A stretch of 64,000 bases of DNA from Parasponia andersonii (taxonomy: Eukaryota; Streptophyta; Magnoliopsida; Rosales; Cannabaceae), in assembly GCA_002914805.1 (NCBI GenBank), contig JXTB01000033.1, positions 1,095,668 through 1,159,667 of the forward strand, given 5' to 3'. The notes under the pieces were generated by a model. It saw only the letters and a list, made by a program, of their open reading frames with translations, had not been told where the DNA came from and made no database searches. Positions 12,607 through 25,923 of this stretch are shown here, piece after piece. Within the stretch, counting starts at the first letter, position 1; each line of letters starts with the position of its first letter. The translations under genes and the position numbers were made by a program.

Positions 12607-14298
12607 TGTATACGACGTAGGTTTTAAATACTGGAAATTTCGAAAAATAAATTTCCAAAAACGATTTTACCGAAAACGATTTTCGCAGTTTTGTAAATAA
12701 ATCAAAAACGCAGCGGAATAAGAATTTTAAAATTTTCTTGAAATTTTACAAAACAAAAACATAGGATCGTTGATCTAACATAAATCAATCAATGGATCTT
12801 GGTTTAAATAAAACCTGGAAGCGCTTCACAACCATTGAGTCTTCCCATCTATTCTCTAGAGCCCGTTGAATGATCCGGTGTGTGGGCACCTCCTTGATTT
12901 CGAATGAGAGATGAGCGAACGATCTGGAAGACGATCTTCCTTCTCCTTGAGTGCACGTCTACGACTATGGGTATCTCTTCCTTAGCAGCCATAAATGAAT
13001 ACGGGACTTCTCCCGCGGCGGCTCGTCTCTCTCACTCTCTCTTTTTTTCTCTCAGTCACACGAAAAGCACAGTTACTGTGCATGAGTGGTATGTACAACC
13101 CTTAGAGAGACTTAGGAGAACTTTTCTCTTAAGTATTTAAAGAGATGTAAACCCTAATAGGCTTATTGGACTCAACTGATCATTCAATTAGTTATTGGGC
13201 TATGTGTGAGCTAGACAGGGGACCTTATGGATCCAAATAGTCTAAGTTCCAATGGGCCAATTACCTATAATTATAATTAACTCTTAATTATGACTGAGCT
13301 ATGTCCATTAATATTGGGACACTCCACTATAGGCCCAATATTGCACTCTTAAACTAAATGTCATATATTTTCTGTGAAGCGAATCAACACTTTAATTTAC
13401 TTGATCCATTTAGCATATACTATACATGCAGATATACCTCCGATACAATGCCGTACTAGTGAGGTGAAATTATCGTATTACTCCTCTAGTACATATTTAC
13501 CTTTGAGTTGCCATTTTTCATCTAATAAATAATAATTGACTACGGTATTTGTAACTGCTCATACAAACACAGTCAAATTCACAAAGTGAATACCTAGTGC
13601 CTGGTTTTTTATTATCCAAGTCCTTAAAAAAAAACTCAAAGTAACATTATATGCATAGTGTCCAAATTATGAAAGATGTTCTTGTCAATTCACAAATTTT
13701 ATCTTCCAAGATACCGGAGTTCGAACCATATAATCGGAACTAGTCTTTTAATAAGTCAAAAAGATAAAACTCATGAAAGCAAGTTCGACAATCACTAGGA
13801 TTAAGGTAATCTTGCAATAATGCTAGATTAGTGAAAGATAGAATATTGAGTTACGACACTTAACCTCAAATTCTATTTTCACTTGATCCAGTTCAATACA
13901 CTTATAACTTTCTTATAACGCACTAGTGTTTCTATCCGAAGTCAGACACTTCGATGATTGGAGACTTCATTAATCCCTTTGAAATAGACAACACTATATT
14001 CTATAGCAAAATAAAGTATTCCATCTTTATTTGCAGAATGTAAACTTTTAATTTAGACATAAAGAAATAAACAATTTAATCTACCACATGTGAACACTTC
14101 ACACAAACAATTATTTATTACTCATTATTAATCATGAAAACTTTTAGACGTTTGTATAATAAAAAACATAAACATCACATGTATATTATTGAGACATAAT
14201 ATGAAATTTATTAATAACAAATAAATAACACTTAAATCCAATAAACATTGTTTAAAATGCCAAACAAAGAAACTGCTTTCTAGGGCATATTCCCAACG
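12607..14298 (-). mobile_element. Probable solo LTR of a Ty1/copia-type element, boundaries approximate
   Basis: Read on the minus strand, the right end is GTTGGGAATATGCCCTAG, which matches the start of a widespread plant copia-type LTR (normally TG-TTGGG...ATATGCCCTAG) with the first base changed. Inside are stretches I associate with that LTR class: a CCGCTGCG block near the other end, several GGGCC(T/C)A motifs, and short unique sequence rich in CT. The left boundary is uncertain: TG at 12607 is the best candidate, but I could not find a matching 5-bp duplication. No gag-pol is adjacent, so it is a solo or truncated LTR. The 78-codon open frame at 12904-13140 falls inside it and is not treated as a gene. 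Confidence 0.5.
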
Positions 14299-14926
14299 AT
14301 AAACGGACACAAAAGTTCTGGTAATGATAACTAGAGAATGGATCTTCAAATGGACCAAGTCCGGCAGTTTGTTGGCAGAGAGAGAGAGGGAGGGAGGGTC
14401 GGAGAGATATAGAGATAATTACTAGTCAGTATATATTATATGCAACAGCACCAGAAACACCAAAAAACAAATGAGCTGTTGTTAGCCTATCGCTAAGTGG
14501 TTTATCATCACCTTCTGAATATCAACAGGTTAAGGCAGAAGCACTCCAATGAGAAAATAAACTAATACAAATCTTTCAACAGAAAAAATAAAGAGAATTA
14601 GTTTCACAACTCTATGCTAGAATTCCCTCTTATGAGGGGTTCTTTCTGTTCCTTGTACTGCTTTTCTCAATGGGAACTACTTGAAGGAGGAGGGGCCAAA
14701 AAGATTATCTTCTTTTCTTTGAATGTCTTTCCTACTCTAATAATCTAATGCAACTGAACACTTCCGTCCCACTTGCAGGGTAGTGGATATGGAAGTGGAA
14801 GACCCCTTTGTTTTTCCTCTTGTGTTTAAGGCACTTCCATCCCAGAACACCCATCATGGCAGGCACTCTCAGCTAAATGCTCAAGGTATCCCTCAAACGC
14901 CTAAATCTATACACCAGACTACTCAA
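14299..14926. other. Downstream flank and probable 3' UTR of the bHLH gene
   Basis: Sequence between the copia-like LTR and the bHLH stop codon. The segment nearest the gene (about 14640-14926) is less AT-rich than typical intergenic DNA and is probably transcribed as 3' UTR on the minus strand. A poly(A) site cannot be fixed from sequence. Confidence 0.4.
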
Positions 14927-17900
14927 TCAATGGAGTGTTTCGGTCAAGCAGATCGAAGGAGGTAAGTTCGGTTTCTGGTAACTGTCCAGTAGAGGAATCC
15001 CAACATCCATAACAACATTACTTGGCTGATTAGCTGAATCAATCCCGTCAGTACTTGTTTGCTGTAGAAGCCGGACAAGTGACAGGAATACATCGATTCT
15101 TGTTACATGACTACTCGCCTGCAACAAAAGAATCAGGTTCAATACAGGAAACTTGATATCAAACTTCTTTTAGGAAGAAATGTGCACATAAATATATTGC
15201 CCAACTCAAAAGCTTTACGTCAACAATAAAATGAGCCCATATCAATACAGAAAACTTGATATCAAACTTCTTTAAGGAAGAAATGTGCACATAAATATAT
15301 TGCCTAACTCAAAAGCTTTACCTCAACAATAAAATGAGCCCATATCTTGTTCCCACGAACTTCCATCACTCCTTTCAATATACTTAACCCAAAGCCCCGA
15401 ATTATGTCTGCTATCTCAAGAAAGAATCCTTGTTCCTCACAAAGCATCTGCAAAACAGAAAATCAAAGAATTTAGGAGGTTTGAGCTAATTAAGATGGGC
15501 AATTAACTTGGAGGAAGAACTTCTTCCTTTTTTTTGTTGGGTCATAAACTTCATATACCTCAATAAGCATTTGGCCAGGTGGACTAAGGTCCTCAACTAT
15601 GATGGGGCAAACCATCGATTGACCCCCAACTTCAAATGCCCATGTAACTCCGCCAGCACCATTACTGATGCTGTTGTCTCTTAGAACCACACCATTGTCC
15701 TTGCTGATTAGCTGAAGTTCATTCAAGTTTGTTTATTTTATTAGTAAGCATTAAACATCAAATGTAAGCAGACATAAGGTTTTGCATAAACAAATAAGCA
15801 AACCAAAAAAGAGTACCTTAGGCTCATTGGACTGTTTTAGCTTGTCAGCATATTTCATCACACCTTGCAAGAAAAGCATGTATTTGATTGTCCGATCCAA
15901 CAAAGAATCAATGCTACACTGCTACATCAAAGCAAACACACAGATGTAAAAAATTCTGGAGTAAAGTGAATCAGAATCAATATAAGTATCAAAATACTGC
16001 AAAAACTAAGCAAAAGTACCTTGCCCCCACTAGGAATGATCCCCCTCAACTCTTTGATACGGTCTTGGATTAGCTGACGATCCTTTGGTCTTGGTCGAGT
16101 ACTCTCCCCGGGCCTTGCCCTCTTCCTAGTAACCTTTTTATGTTCCTCAGGCTTCTGTGGTTGTGATAGAACTGCACTTGCACCAATGATGCTGTAGCTA
16201 TCATCAATCCATAGACCGACCTGTGATTTTGGGAGTTCTTTCTGTGTTGCAAGATTGTTTGTTGTCTTCTCCAAGTTATACTGCAACAAGCTCATGTCCC
16301 CATTGGAGCCTGCAAATCTTGCAAAGTGAGCTTGATTGCTAATCACAGATGAGCTTTCTACTCTTCTCCTTTTCAATGGGGATGATTCATCCACCAAATT
16401 GGATTTAGTTAAACAACTGGAATTATTTGAACCAACCAAAAGTTCGTCAAGTCCTAGTTCTGAGAATAACCCTTTCCGGGGACCAGGCACGGGTGTAGGA
16501 TTAAATCCTGAGACCCATTTTCCGGAGGCAGAACTTGTAGTTGGATGATCACCAGCCACTAATGGCATTATTATATCTTCCCATCTCTCTCCAGTTCGAC
16601 TAAGATTCCGACCATTAATTGTATCATTTTCATCACTCTGAATGATAGCAGATTTCTGCTGTCCTTCAGCACTGAGAGTATGAGTAACATAGCTTTGCAC
16701 GGATGTAGTTGGGTGTTGGTCAATTGCCTTATCACCTCCAGCAAGACAAGAAGATGTAGAAGTACTTTCAACGAATTGTGTCAAATCACCATTCAGGGTA
16801 CTGCTATGCTCTGGTATTGAAGCAAACCATTGGGAAAGATCATCCAATTGGCAGAAATTGATGATATCTGCCGTAAAATCAGCTAGCTTAAATTCCTCAA
16901 ATAACTCCTCAGGAAATCTGTCCAAGCTGTTAGCTTTTTCAGAAATTCCACTTTGGGTTTCAAAATTTGAGGGCAAAAGTTGCTGGTTGTCCATCAGATT
17001 TCCTGAGCCTGCTTGAAAGTATTTTTCTGTCTCAGTCAATGCTCCTGCATTGTATAATGAAGAGAATGTTGCGTCCTCCTCAATGTTATCTCCTGCATTT
17101 CTGCAAGAAACAAACAAATTCCCTCCTAAAAGAATCCCATCTGCAGAATCTTGAACCTTTGATTCGGACGCAAGCCCTCTGTTCAATGTGGGCAGAATAG
17201 GATATTCGCCACTCCATGAGCTAATGCAAGAAGTTTTATCAGCGCAATCATTTTTAAAACCAATCACCTCCTCAAACTGCGCAATAGATCTGTCAGAAAA
17301 GAAGACATCAGCTTCTGTTCCAGCAGCTTGTGGCTGCTTATCAAGATAAGCTGCATTTTTTTTTGAAAATCCCATATTTCCACAATGAATATCGGATGTA
17401 GAAGGGGAACATTGGTTAGAGTTCATTGCAGAACAATTGTTTCCCCTAGGCTCTTTGTAGTTGCCACCATACACTTGAATGAACTCATTATTTGAATTTC
17501 GAGATGAAGTTAAGGAAGCAAATAACCCATTTATATCATAAGGTTCTCCTTTTTCACATGAATGAGTATTTTCCAGTGGTTTAAACACATCAAGTTTTTC
17601 AATTTCCCGAAAGAGCCTCATTGTCTGATCCACAAATTCCAACCTCTCAGATATCTGCAACAACAATTGTGGCATAAGTCAAACAGAAGTTCAACCAAAA
17701 AACATCAATCAAAAAGTTAATCAGAGTTCGAACGTATATATAAGTGATCTAACCTTATCAGTAGATCCAAACTGTACCAATCCTCGTGGTTCAACCGGTA
17801 TTACTGCAATTGTCTGCAAATTGGTTTTGATTGTTAATGATATGGAGTTAAAAGCTAAGATTAAAATTATGACTACGTATGAAAAGAAAACCATAATATT

Positions 17901-19146
17901 CATAAGACAGAAGTGTCTATCATGCTCATTTGAATTTGGCTACTTAAAAAGAAGAAGAAAATGGTACCTTTATTCCACATGAAAACTGATAGCAAACCTC
18001 AGAATCATCCTGTAGAGTGAGAAAATTTTCGATAAGGAAACATAAACAAGAATTCTAAATTAGAGCAAATTCGACATCAATATGTGATTTCAACTTTAAA
18101 GTTAGTAAACTAGTAAGAAGAAAAACCTGAAACGCGTCTTTATCTTTGGTAGATCTGAAGGAATTCCATTCTTCACTTGGTCCATCTGCTAGAATCCATT
18201 TGTGCTTCCCATTGAAAGCAGTTTGGCCAATAGTTCTACATGAGAGATTTACAACAACAAAATCAGCCTTCCATTATCCTCCAATCCTTTCTATTTATTA
18301 TTATTTATTTTTTTTGGATAAGAAACAAAAATTTCCTTTATTGCATTTGAGTTTACACATTCTTGCTTCCAGATACTCTTCTTGGTAAATTATGATTATT
18401 TATTTTGTGATCTAAAAGAAAAAAAACTTGTTTTGGGGCATACCCTTCTCCAAGCATATGGACCTTTATAAGCATATTGTCAATTACTGTCTCAACTCGC
18501 TCCTCATAGTAGGCATCTTCAACAGACAACAACCTAAGACCATTCCAAAGAGCATAATTCACAGTTAGCTAAAGCAAGACCTCGTACGGTTTTAAGTTAG
18601 TGACAAACTATACAGGTTACAAAACCATTATCTGCTTAATCATGCTCAATTAATGCTTCAAATGAAATTTCACAAAGCTTTATCTCATGGAGAAAAATGC
18701 TGATTGAGGCAGAAAAAGATGGGGTTTCTTCAAAACCACGATATCGATAGAATGCTTTAAAATGCCAATATAAAACAGTAAGTAAATTTTTTTCCTTCTT
18801 TTAAGAAACAAAAAAGAAAAAACAATTTTTCTTAAAAAAAAAATCAAAGTCAAAGACCTGTGCTTGCATTCAGAAAACTGCATATACAAATCTGAAATGT
18901 GAAAATAAATAAAGAAATAAATGATTCTAACAAATATGAAAAAACTAAGCTTGAGAAAGCCAGTGATGTAAGCATGAAAAGACAAAATACAAATAAATAA
19001 ATATAATTTTTGAGGGAGGGGAAAGAAACTTACATGGGATTTCTCTGATCAAAACGCCAGAAAACGCCGTAAGACCAACCATTACTAACACAAAGGCTCT
19101 TAAGCGTTCTCTTAAGGAGCGAACCGTTCTCAGCTTCAGGCCCCAT
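14927..19146 (-). CDS. LHW: LONESOME HIGHWAY-like atypical bHLH transcriptional regulator, ten exons
   Basis: LHW-family proteins are nuclear bHLH regulators that pair with TMO5-type bHLH partners and promote vascular cell division in Arabidopsis. The hand-built model has exons 19146-19034, 18533-18444, 18235-18127, 18009-17968, 17813-17754, 17654-16020, 15918-15817, 15711-15559, 15447-15322 and 15118-14927, with GT-AG introns in phase, 873 codons. The N-terminus (MGPEAENGSLLKRTLKSLC, then WSYGVFWRFD) and LLSVEDAYYEE, TIGQTAF and IAVIPVEPRGLVQFGS form the family N-terminal domain (about residues 1-150). The long sixth exon encodes a low-complexity middle region. The C-terminus holds the family's unusual bHLH, from RARPGESTRPRPKDRQLIQD through CSIDSLLDRTIKYMLFLQ (about 645-705), which lacks the classical basic E-box contacts, followed by a conserved C-terminal domain. 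The length fits the longer paralogues (bHLH155/LHL type) better than LHW itself; paralogue assignment needs a tree. No disabling mutation is seen. Confidence 0.93.
15139..15344 (-). repeat. 103-bp tandem duplication spanning the end of bHLH exon 9 and its donor site
   Basis: The block at 15242-15344 includes the last bases of exon 9 and the GTAAAG donor; the block at 15139-15241 is a near copy lying inside the next intron. The functional copy reads GAG|GTAAAG. The intronic copy reads GAC then GTAAAG, so the last exonic base of the donor consensus is changed from G to C. Using the intronic donor would add 103 nt and shift the frame. Confidence 0.85.
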
Positions 19147-19171
19147 TTCACCAAAACCAACTCTTTTCAAC

Positions 19172-19210
19172 TCAAAACGATCCCAAAAAGCTCACTACTC
19201 CAAAACCCAT
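19172..19210 (-). CDS. 12-codon upstream ORF in the bHLH leader
   Basis: The only ATG between the putative TATA box and the main start codon opens a 12-codon frame (MGFGVVSFLGSF) that stops 25 nt before the main ATG. From memory, one Arabidopsis LHW paralogue (At2g31280, bHLH155) is annotated with a conserved upstream ORF (CPUORF7), so a uORF in this leader could be functional. I cannot compare the peptides here. It could also be chance, since the leader is several hundred bases long. Confidence 0.4.
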   Translation of the reverse strand: MGFGVVSFLGSF

Positions 19211-19537
19211 TAAACGACACTCGTTTAAGCCAAAAAAAGGAAAAAAAAAAAAAAACACCAAGCTAGATAGAGCTCGAACTCCCTAACCCACCAACCAAAA
19301 CGACACAAACTGAAAAACCCAACTCTTTTTTTTCTGTAAACTTCTGATTCCTGAATTTTTTTTTAAAAAAAAAGGCCTTTTCTCAAACCAAAAACCCAGA
19401 ACAAGTCCAAGAAGAAGAAGAAAAAAGCACTAGTTTTTAGCTTCTTTATATCTGAATATATCTATATATTATATATGTAGCTTTATGAAGCTAAACAGAA
19501 GGTGACGGTTGGAAGAGTCTGAGCAACAAAAGCTGGG

Positions 19538-19549
19538 TTTTTATAAAAA
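19538..19549 (-). promoter_or_regulatory. Candidate TATA box of the bHLH gene
   Basis: The palindrome TTTTTATAAAAA lies about 390 bp upstream of the bHLH start codon. Other TATA-like stretches occur at 19455-19480, so the choice is uncertain. Confidence 0.3.
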
Positions 19550-22500
19550 CTGGGTGTTTGTAAGAAATTAAGAACAGAAAGTGGTCGGTGTAAGAGAAAA
19601 AAGTGATAACTAAGGATTATAATACCATGTAGCATATATATATATATATATATATATATCTATACAAGGTTTCAAATATAATTGTCTTTACAGACCCAGA
19701 AATTTAACTTTAGAAAAATAAATAAAAATTACGATAANGGATTTTTAGTTTGTTTTTACCGGGCTGTAGCCGGTAATTATAGTTGGTTTTTTTTATTTTA
19801 GTATTAGTTACCTATTATATCGCGAGAACTTGAGTTGAAATCTCGGGAGATGTAAGCAAACTTAGGAAAAGTAAATATGGCTTTGAATTGCTAATTTACT
19901 TGGAAAATGGTTGTAGATTTGGAAATTAAATGGTAGGATATACTGTGTATTTATGATGATTAGAGATAGTTTTGATGGTTGAGATTTAGTTGGATATTAA
20001 AACTTGAGATAAAATCTATTATTATGGGTGTCTATATGCAGATAAGAGGTTACCTTTTCCAAAACCTTACCAAGAGTGGAAGATAGGCATTACCATATGG
20101 ATTAAACCCTAGAACTAATTGGATATTCTTCATCATTAAATTTTATGTTTAAACAATCATCTTAGAATATCAACATAAAAATTCCATACATTTAACAGAA
20201 TATTTTAATAAGAAGAAATATTTTTTGCCCCGCAAGTTGTTAATAATAGACCATATTTGTGACAAATACTCATTATGAAACATAAATGATAGCATATGAT
20301 TTTATTCATTGTATCTTCAAATTAATGTCCTACACATTATTATATAATTTGTCTGTGATCCAAATGGAGCCAATCTGGTATATAATTGATATACGCAAAG
20401 AACCGTAAACATGAATGGTTTCCTCAATTTATTGAAAAAAAAAAAGAAAGAAAGAGTAAACAAGTGCTTCAAGTTGAGAAATATACATACCAAAAGTGAA
20501 AAACAAATTAAGGAAATGCTATTTTTAATTGAATTTTCTACTATTTTAAGATAAGCCAAACAAAAAAGTTATTCACTTTTACTGTCCCTTAGATTAACAA
20601 TAAAACATAACAAATGAAAAGGATGATAAACTAGTGGTTGATCTATACACTTTCAATGTTAAAGGTCTAGAATTTGAATATATTAGAAATTCATAAATAA
20701 AAAAAGGACAAACAAAATCATGGCAAAAAAGTCCCACGCAGAAAGGAAAATATTAGTAAATCTCACGGGATAGTCAGCATCAAATTAAAAGCCAAAAATG
20801 AAGCACAAAACCTCATGTCCCTCTCGGAACTCTAAGCAGTACAGCCTGCCAACACTCAATATAGTGCCAAAACAATATATATAAAAAATGTAGCGCAATA
20901 TCCCACTCCCTCATTATTACTTATATAAAAAGAATACATATCTAATGTAAATTATGATAAATACCATTTAATATGTAAATATACACATATGTTTACATGT
21001 GCACATTGAATATGTAAGATTCATTCTAAATTCCACCTAATTTAGTTTCAATGGCTGATGACTCGAGCCTAACTACCCAAATCTAGCACGAAGCTCGAGT
21101 CTTGGAAAAGGACCACACTCTAAGTAGTGTAACTTAGCAATGATTAATACATATTCATGAGATCTTAATACTTCTTCTTCTTCTTCTTTCTTATTTATTA
21201 TTTTTTTTAAAAGATGTGGGAAACAAATGATATATATAGATAAGAACTACTTTAACTATACATCGATTTTTCTTTTTCCATTTTGTCCTTCAAAAACAAT
21301 TATATGAAAGAACAAATAGTGTTAGTGTTTCATAAAATTATCAGTTTAATAAATGGAATATACAATCACAGAGCTACCTAATATCTACATATAACTATCT
21401 TGTAGTTGACAATATGTGGTTATGACCGTAGTATTGGAGTAGTAAAACATATAATCTAATTATACATGTCTAGCTATTTCATAATTTAACTCTTTTTTAC
21501 CCTTTTCAATTAAGAAGGACAAAAGGATTTGATCCATGAACTTATGTATATGAGGTCAATCTATATGAGTAGGTTAGTTTTGTCAAAATTAATTTACGTT
21601 TAGATAAACTTTGTCATGTCAGTGTCATTAATTAATTGTCCAAAAATACTAAAAATCACTCTACTAGTTCTTACCTTTTAACACCACATTATGATTAAGA
21701 TGTGAGTCCGAATATCATACATTTGATATTGTTATAGCATTAATGTTAGGATTAACACATAATATCAATAAAGATTCTTCAATAATCAGGCCATAAGGAA
21801 TTGGATTGTTGCCAAAGAATTCATACTATAATCGTTCTAACAACCAACTATTCAATCAAATCATTAATAATAACATGTACAATTCATGATGTATATGTTT
21901 GACAAAATTCTTGTGAGACTCGTGTTGCACAATGCAAGATAGTCAATCAAAATATGAAATGCAATATGTTATTTTTTCTATAATATTTTATCTTACTACT
22001 TGACCTGTTGTAGATTACAATGAGAAATGAGAGTGTAAAACGGAGTGTGATCAGTACTCATCTTACTTTGGAATTGAGTCACCGGTGACTCGAAGGATTT
22101 CGGGTAAAGAATATTCCGGGTGGTAATGGGACCCGGAGAGACTGTGTGTACCTGTGGGGGTCCCGATCATTGGGAACTGCAAAAACCAATTAAAAAAGCT
22201 TACGTATTTGTGGGGGGAGCGGTACTGTAAGGCGGTGTGGGCCCTACCTTTGTGGGGTTTGTAGGGATCATTTTCTGGTTCCATCTTCTGCCAATTTTGC
22301 CTCCTCGCACGAACCCCCCTCTCGTTTCTAGCAAAGCAAGCCAAACATTAAACGTAATTGGCTATTACGCTGTTACCCTATTAATTATATCAACATTTAA
22401 AGACTCAATTAGGGCATGTTAATGTGGATGCATACGTCCATTAACGTTAAACATGAAACACTAAATCAGACGGTACATGGTCCATCATCCATGATTCATT

Positions 22501-23299
22501 AAATATATACCTAGCTTAGCTATATATGTATTAGCCATTAGTGGTGTGGGGACCCACTTCGGATTGTACCTTGGTATCTGATCTCATCGGTGACGGGAGC
22601 TTGAAATTGATAGTTCGTCTTGAAAATATCAAAGATTCAAGAGCCATATTTATATGCATAATAATGTGTTCCGATCCCACTTTTTTTTTTGGTTGTTATT
22701 TTAAGACACATTTCAGGAAAAAAAAAAGTTCATTGATTTTCATATGAGTTTCATTTATTTTATTTCTTTTAATTTGGGTATGATAATAGAAGTCTGTGTA
22801 AATATCAAAGAGTTTAATTATTTGGTGTGATATGATTGTGATACACGGATACCTCCAGCACAATCTTTAAGCAGTACCACATATAGATATGATATATATC
22901 TAGGGTTTTTCAGTTTTCACTGATTTCTATTGAATGTCACCTACTACAGCACCAAAGTACGTAGCTAACTAGATAAATTAACATTCCAATATTACCGTTC
23001 ATATAGGGCAAAATTAAGTAATATTCATGATGAACAATATTGTGAGTGCCTATATTTGTATGCATACGATAGGAAATGCATGTTTCTTTGTATTCGTACC
23101 CTTTTTGAGATGATATTGGCCTATGAATATATAGGTGAACCATCCCTAATTTGGATGTTGCCAAACACTGCTCTTATAGCTTGTTTTATACATGCAGTAA
23201 TCCCGTAGGCGTAGGGGGTCAGTCCGATCCATAGTTGTATGCAGCTATACGTACCTATCTAGATGATATATACAGCTGATCAAACAAACCAAGCAACCA

Positions 23300-23347
<48 letters not shown>

Positions 23348-23940
23348 CATATGTAAGTGGTATCCAAAGTCTAAGCGCTCTAGAAAAGAAAACTCAACCA
23401 TTAAAAAAAAAAAAGCAATAGAAAAGAGTAGGAGCTAGAGACATTCATTGTTCTTCATAAATCATAATAGAAGGAAAGAGAGGAATGTTAGCGCATCCAG
23501 TACTACTGCATGAGATTGAAAAAAAAAAAACGCATATGGGTCCCCATAGTGTGTCACACAATATAGTCTGAGAATCTTGACTTTGCACTAACTAGCAAGT
23601 ATTTCCACATACCACCAACATTAACATTATAATTAAATCCTTACTTTAATTACTTATATTTATTACTGTCAACTCTTGACCTAGTTAGAAATTGAAAAGT
23701 AAAAGTATACAAGTGATATACTCTCATAATAATAATAATATATGACCATATATACATATATCAAAGTTAACGTGCATTTAAAAATGTAAGTATATTAGTT
23801 AAAGACCAATAATAATACGTCTTTAACTATCTTTTGATTTTTCTATACACACACTTGTGTTACTTCTAATTAGTACTGTATACTTTAAAGCTAGAGCACT
23901 GCATGCTTGATCCTCAGTGTGGGTGTGTATATATATATAT
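19550..23940. other. bHLH upstream region and long intergenic stretch
   Basis: No gene is supported. A (TA)n run lies at about 19637-19660. A GC-richer island at about 22060-22345 contains GTGGGCCC-type motifs resembling TCP-factor sites and may be regulatory. A long (CT)n microsatellite sits at 23305-23343. Small open frames within are not backed by any family signature. Confidence 0.5.
23305..23343. repeat. (CT)n microsatellite
   Basis: About 19 uninterrupted CT units. Confidence 0.95.
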
Positions 23941-24164
23941 AATTTGTCAATGTAGTAGGTAATTTTTCTCTAACACATATATATAAAAAGAGGTATATTA
24001 TTAATGTTATTTTTTTTATTTATAAGAAGATGTATATTATTAATGTTATTTTTTTTATTTTTTAATATAAAAAAATATGCATGTTAAATTTTTATTGGTC
24101 AAATTGATATTTATGCATAAATAAATTATATAGAGGTAAAAAAATATACTTATTGGATTAGTGT

Positions 24165-24166
<2 letters not shown>
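23941..24166 (+). mobile_element. Degenerate copy of the (TA)n-associated MITE family
   Basis: The right part, including AAATTTTTATTGGTCAAATT and the end CTTATTGGATTAGTGTGG, aligns by eye with the copy at 35212-35473, and the left end AATTTGTCAATGTAGTAGGTA resembles that copy's start. It is bounded on both sides by TATATA runs. The centre has an internal duplication (about 23985-24065). Confidence 0.6.

Positions 24167-24210
<44 letters not shown>
24165..24210. repeat. (TA)n microsatellite
   Basis: An uninterrupted TA run that separates two MITE copies. Confidence 0.95.
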
Positions 24211-24212
<2 letters not shown>

Positions 24213-24447
24213 TTGCCAATCTAATAGGTATTTTTTTTTATCTATGGGTAGGTATTTTTTTTTAGCTGTTAGATCACCATCTAATGGTGATTTAATAGTT
24301 ATAATGAAGTGCATGAAAAAACGTGCATCATTAATGCTTTTTTTCTCTCTTATTTTTTACAATAAAAAATATACATAATAAATTTTCATTGGCTAAAATG
24401 ATACATATGTATAAAAAAAAAAAAAAAAAACCTACTGAATTGGTGGC
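24211..24447 (+). mobile_element. MITE inserted in a (TA)n microsatellite
   Basis: A 237-bp unit that begins GGTTGCCAATCTAATAGGTA and ends CCTACTGAATTGGTGGC; the two ends are imperfect inverted repeats. TA repeats lie immediately outside on both sides. The unit is shared, with the same orientation and internal order, with copies at 23941, 31962 and 35212. It has no coding capacity. Confidence 0.8.
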
Positions 24448-25923
24448 TATATATATATATATATTCATATTTATATTTATATATCGAGCCAATCCCTACC
24501 CTCCATATCTCCAAATCAATATGTATAAATGTAGCTAATAATTAATTAAAGGACCATTGTCGTTTATGTTTCTTTTCCTATCTTTCTTTTGAAAGGAAAA
24601 TTTGTTAATTCAGTGGTTAATATTTAGTTAGTAATTAAGAATAAAAGGACATGTAATAAATGATTGAGAGTTATTCAAATAAATGTTTATCTTTTTTCTT
24701 TTCTCGGAACATATTCATTTTGTTGTTCATTTGTTAGTCAACAATGTTAATTATAAGGTTTCTGGCTTTAAACTATCCTTATCAGCAGCTCATCTTTCTG
24801 GTTGTGGGTGGGTGTGTCAGAGGGAGAGGGTGAGAGAGAGACCCACAAGTAATTACAAAGATGCAAAGTTGGCATTTATTTTATTTTTATTTTTTAATTT
24901 ATTTTTTGAAAAAGAAAAATTTCCATATTTATAGCATCATATACAAAATTCTTCATCTTTAGTTAGCAAAAGGCTATAATTTTGTCTCCTTGAGACAGCA
25001 CACGCTTAATCATAGCCGTTGAGAGAATGAAGTCAACGGTATCAAAAAAGTTTTGCTTGCATGCACCTCTTTCTTTTTTTCTTTTCTTCTTTTTTTTTTT
25101 TCTTTCCTTTCCCATAATTTTAATTTTCTTTCTGCAAAAGTGGGAAATTAAATCCAATGGCAAAGATTTAGCTTGTTCATTGCATGCCTTTTGTGCTTTT
25201 TTATCTTTCACTTTTCGGTCTTATATATATAATATATATTTAAGAAATGAACTAACTAAACTCTGCTTAATTATTCATCAAACTGTTGAATTAATGGGTG
25301 GCATTAACAAATATTTTTAATCGGTTAATTAGTGAAAAGGGTCTTACATATGATGATTGAATGACCAATTGAAATCCTACTTATAAGTGTTTAATAATTG
25401 TGTCATTTTCAAATATGCATAGACATTAGAGCTCTATTTCTTTTAGGCAAAACATGCTTTGCCTTGAGCAATTAAAAAGGGCAGGGGGACCAATTTAAGG
25501 GATACAAGACAAAATATTAGTGATTAGTTATCATATTATGTCCTCTTTCAACTTAACAGTGGCACATGAGTTTGCCTTTCCAGTTTTTGACTCTCATTAA
25601 TTCTAAAGGGATACAAGGCCAGGCAATGTTTAATCTCATGTCTCACCTCGGGAATTAGATATAATTGTAATATTTACAACAGCAATAAAAGTATATTTGG
25701 AAGAAAATGCTTTTACTTTTTATTTTAACTTTAATTTTACGGACAGTTAGTATAACTTAAGGGGAAGTTAAGTTATATGCTCTCTCACAGAAACGGTAGG
25801 GGAAAAAAAATACAAACAAACAAAACTTAGAACTAGCGTAGTTAATTTAATTTTTGGTTTTTTTTTTATGATTTAATTCTCAAAAAAAAAATTCTAATTT
25901 CTAAAACAGGCTGAAGTCTAAAC
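24448..25923. other. Intergenic, nothing recognised
   Basis: AT-rich with poly-T tracts. Open frames at 24683-24934 and 25027-25320 are driven by low-complexity T-rich sequence and show no family motif. The final bases form the left target-site duplication of the hAT-like element. Confidence 0.5.

Noticed and set aside
12904-13140. 78-codon frame with CT-rich sequence
   Set aside because: It falls inside the probable copia LTR and lacks any domain.
14783-14965. Plus-strand frame opposite the bHLH 3' end
   Set aside because: It is a shadow of the last bHLH exon and 3' UTR.
22063-22344. 93-codon minus-strand frame
   Set aside because: It lies in a local GC-richer island, has no recognisable domain, and frames on the other strand are just as open.
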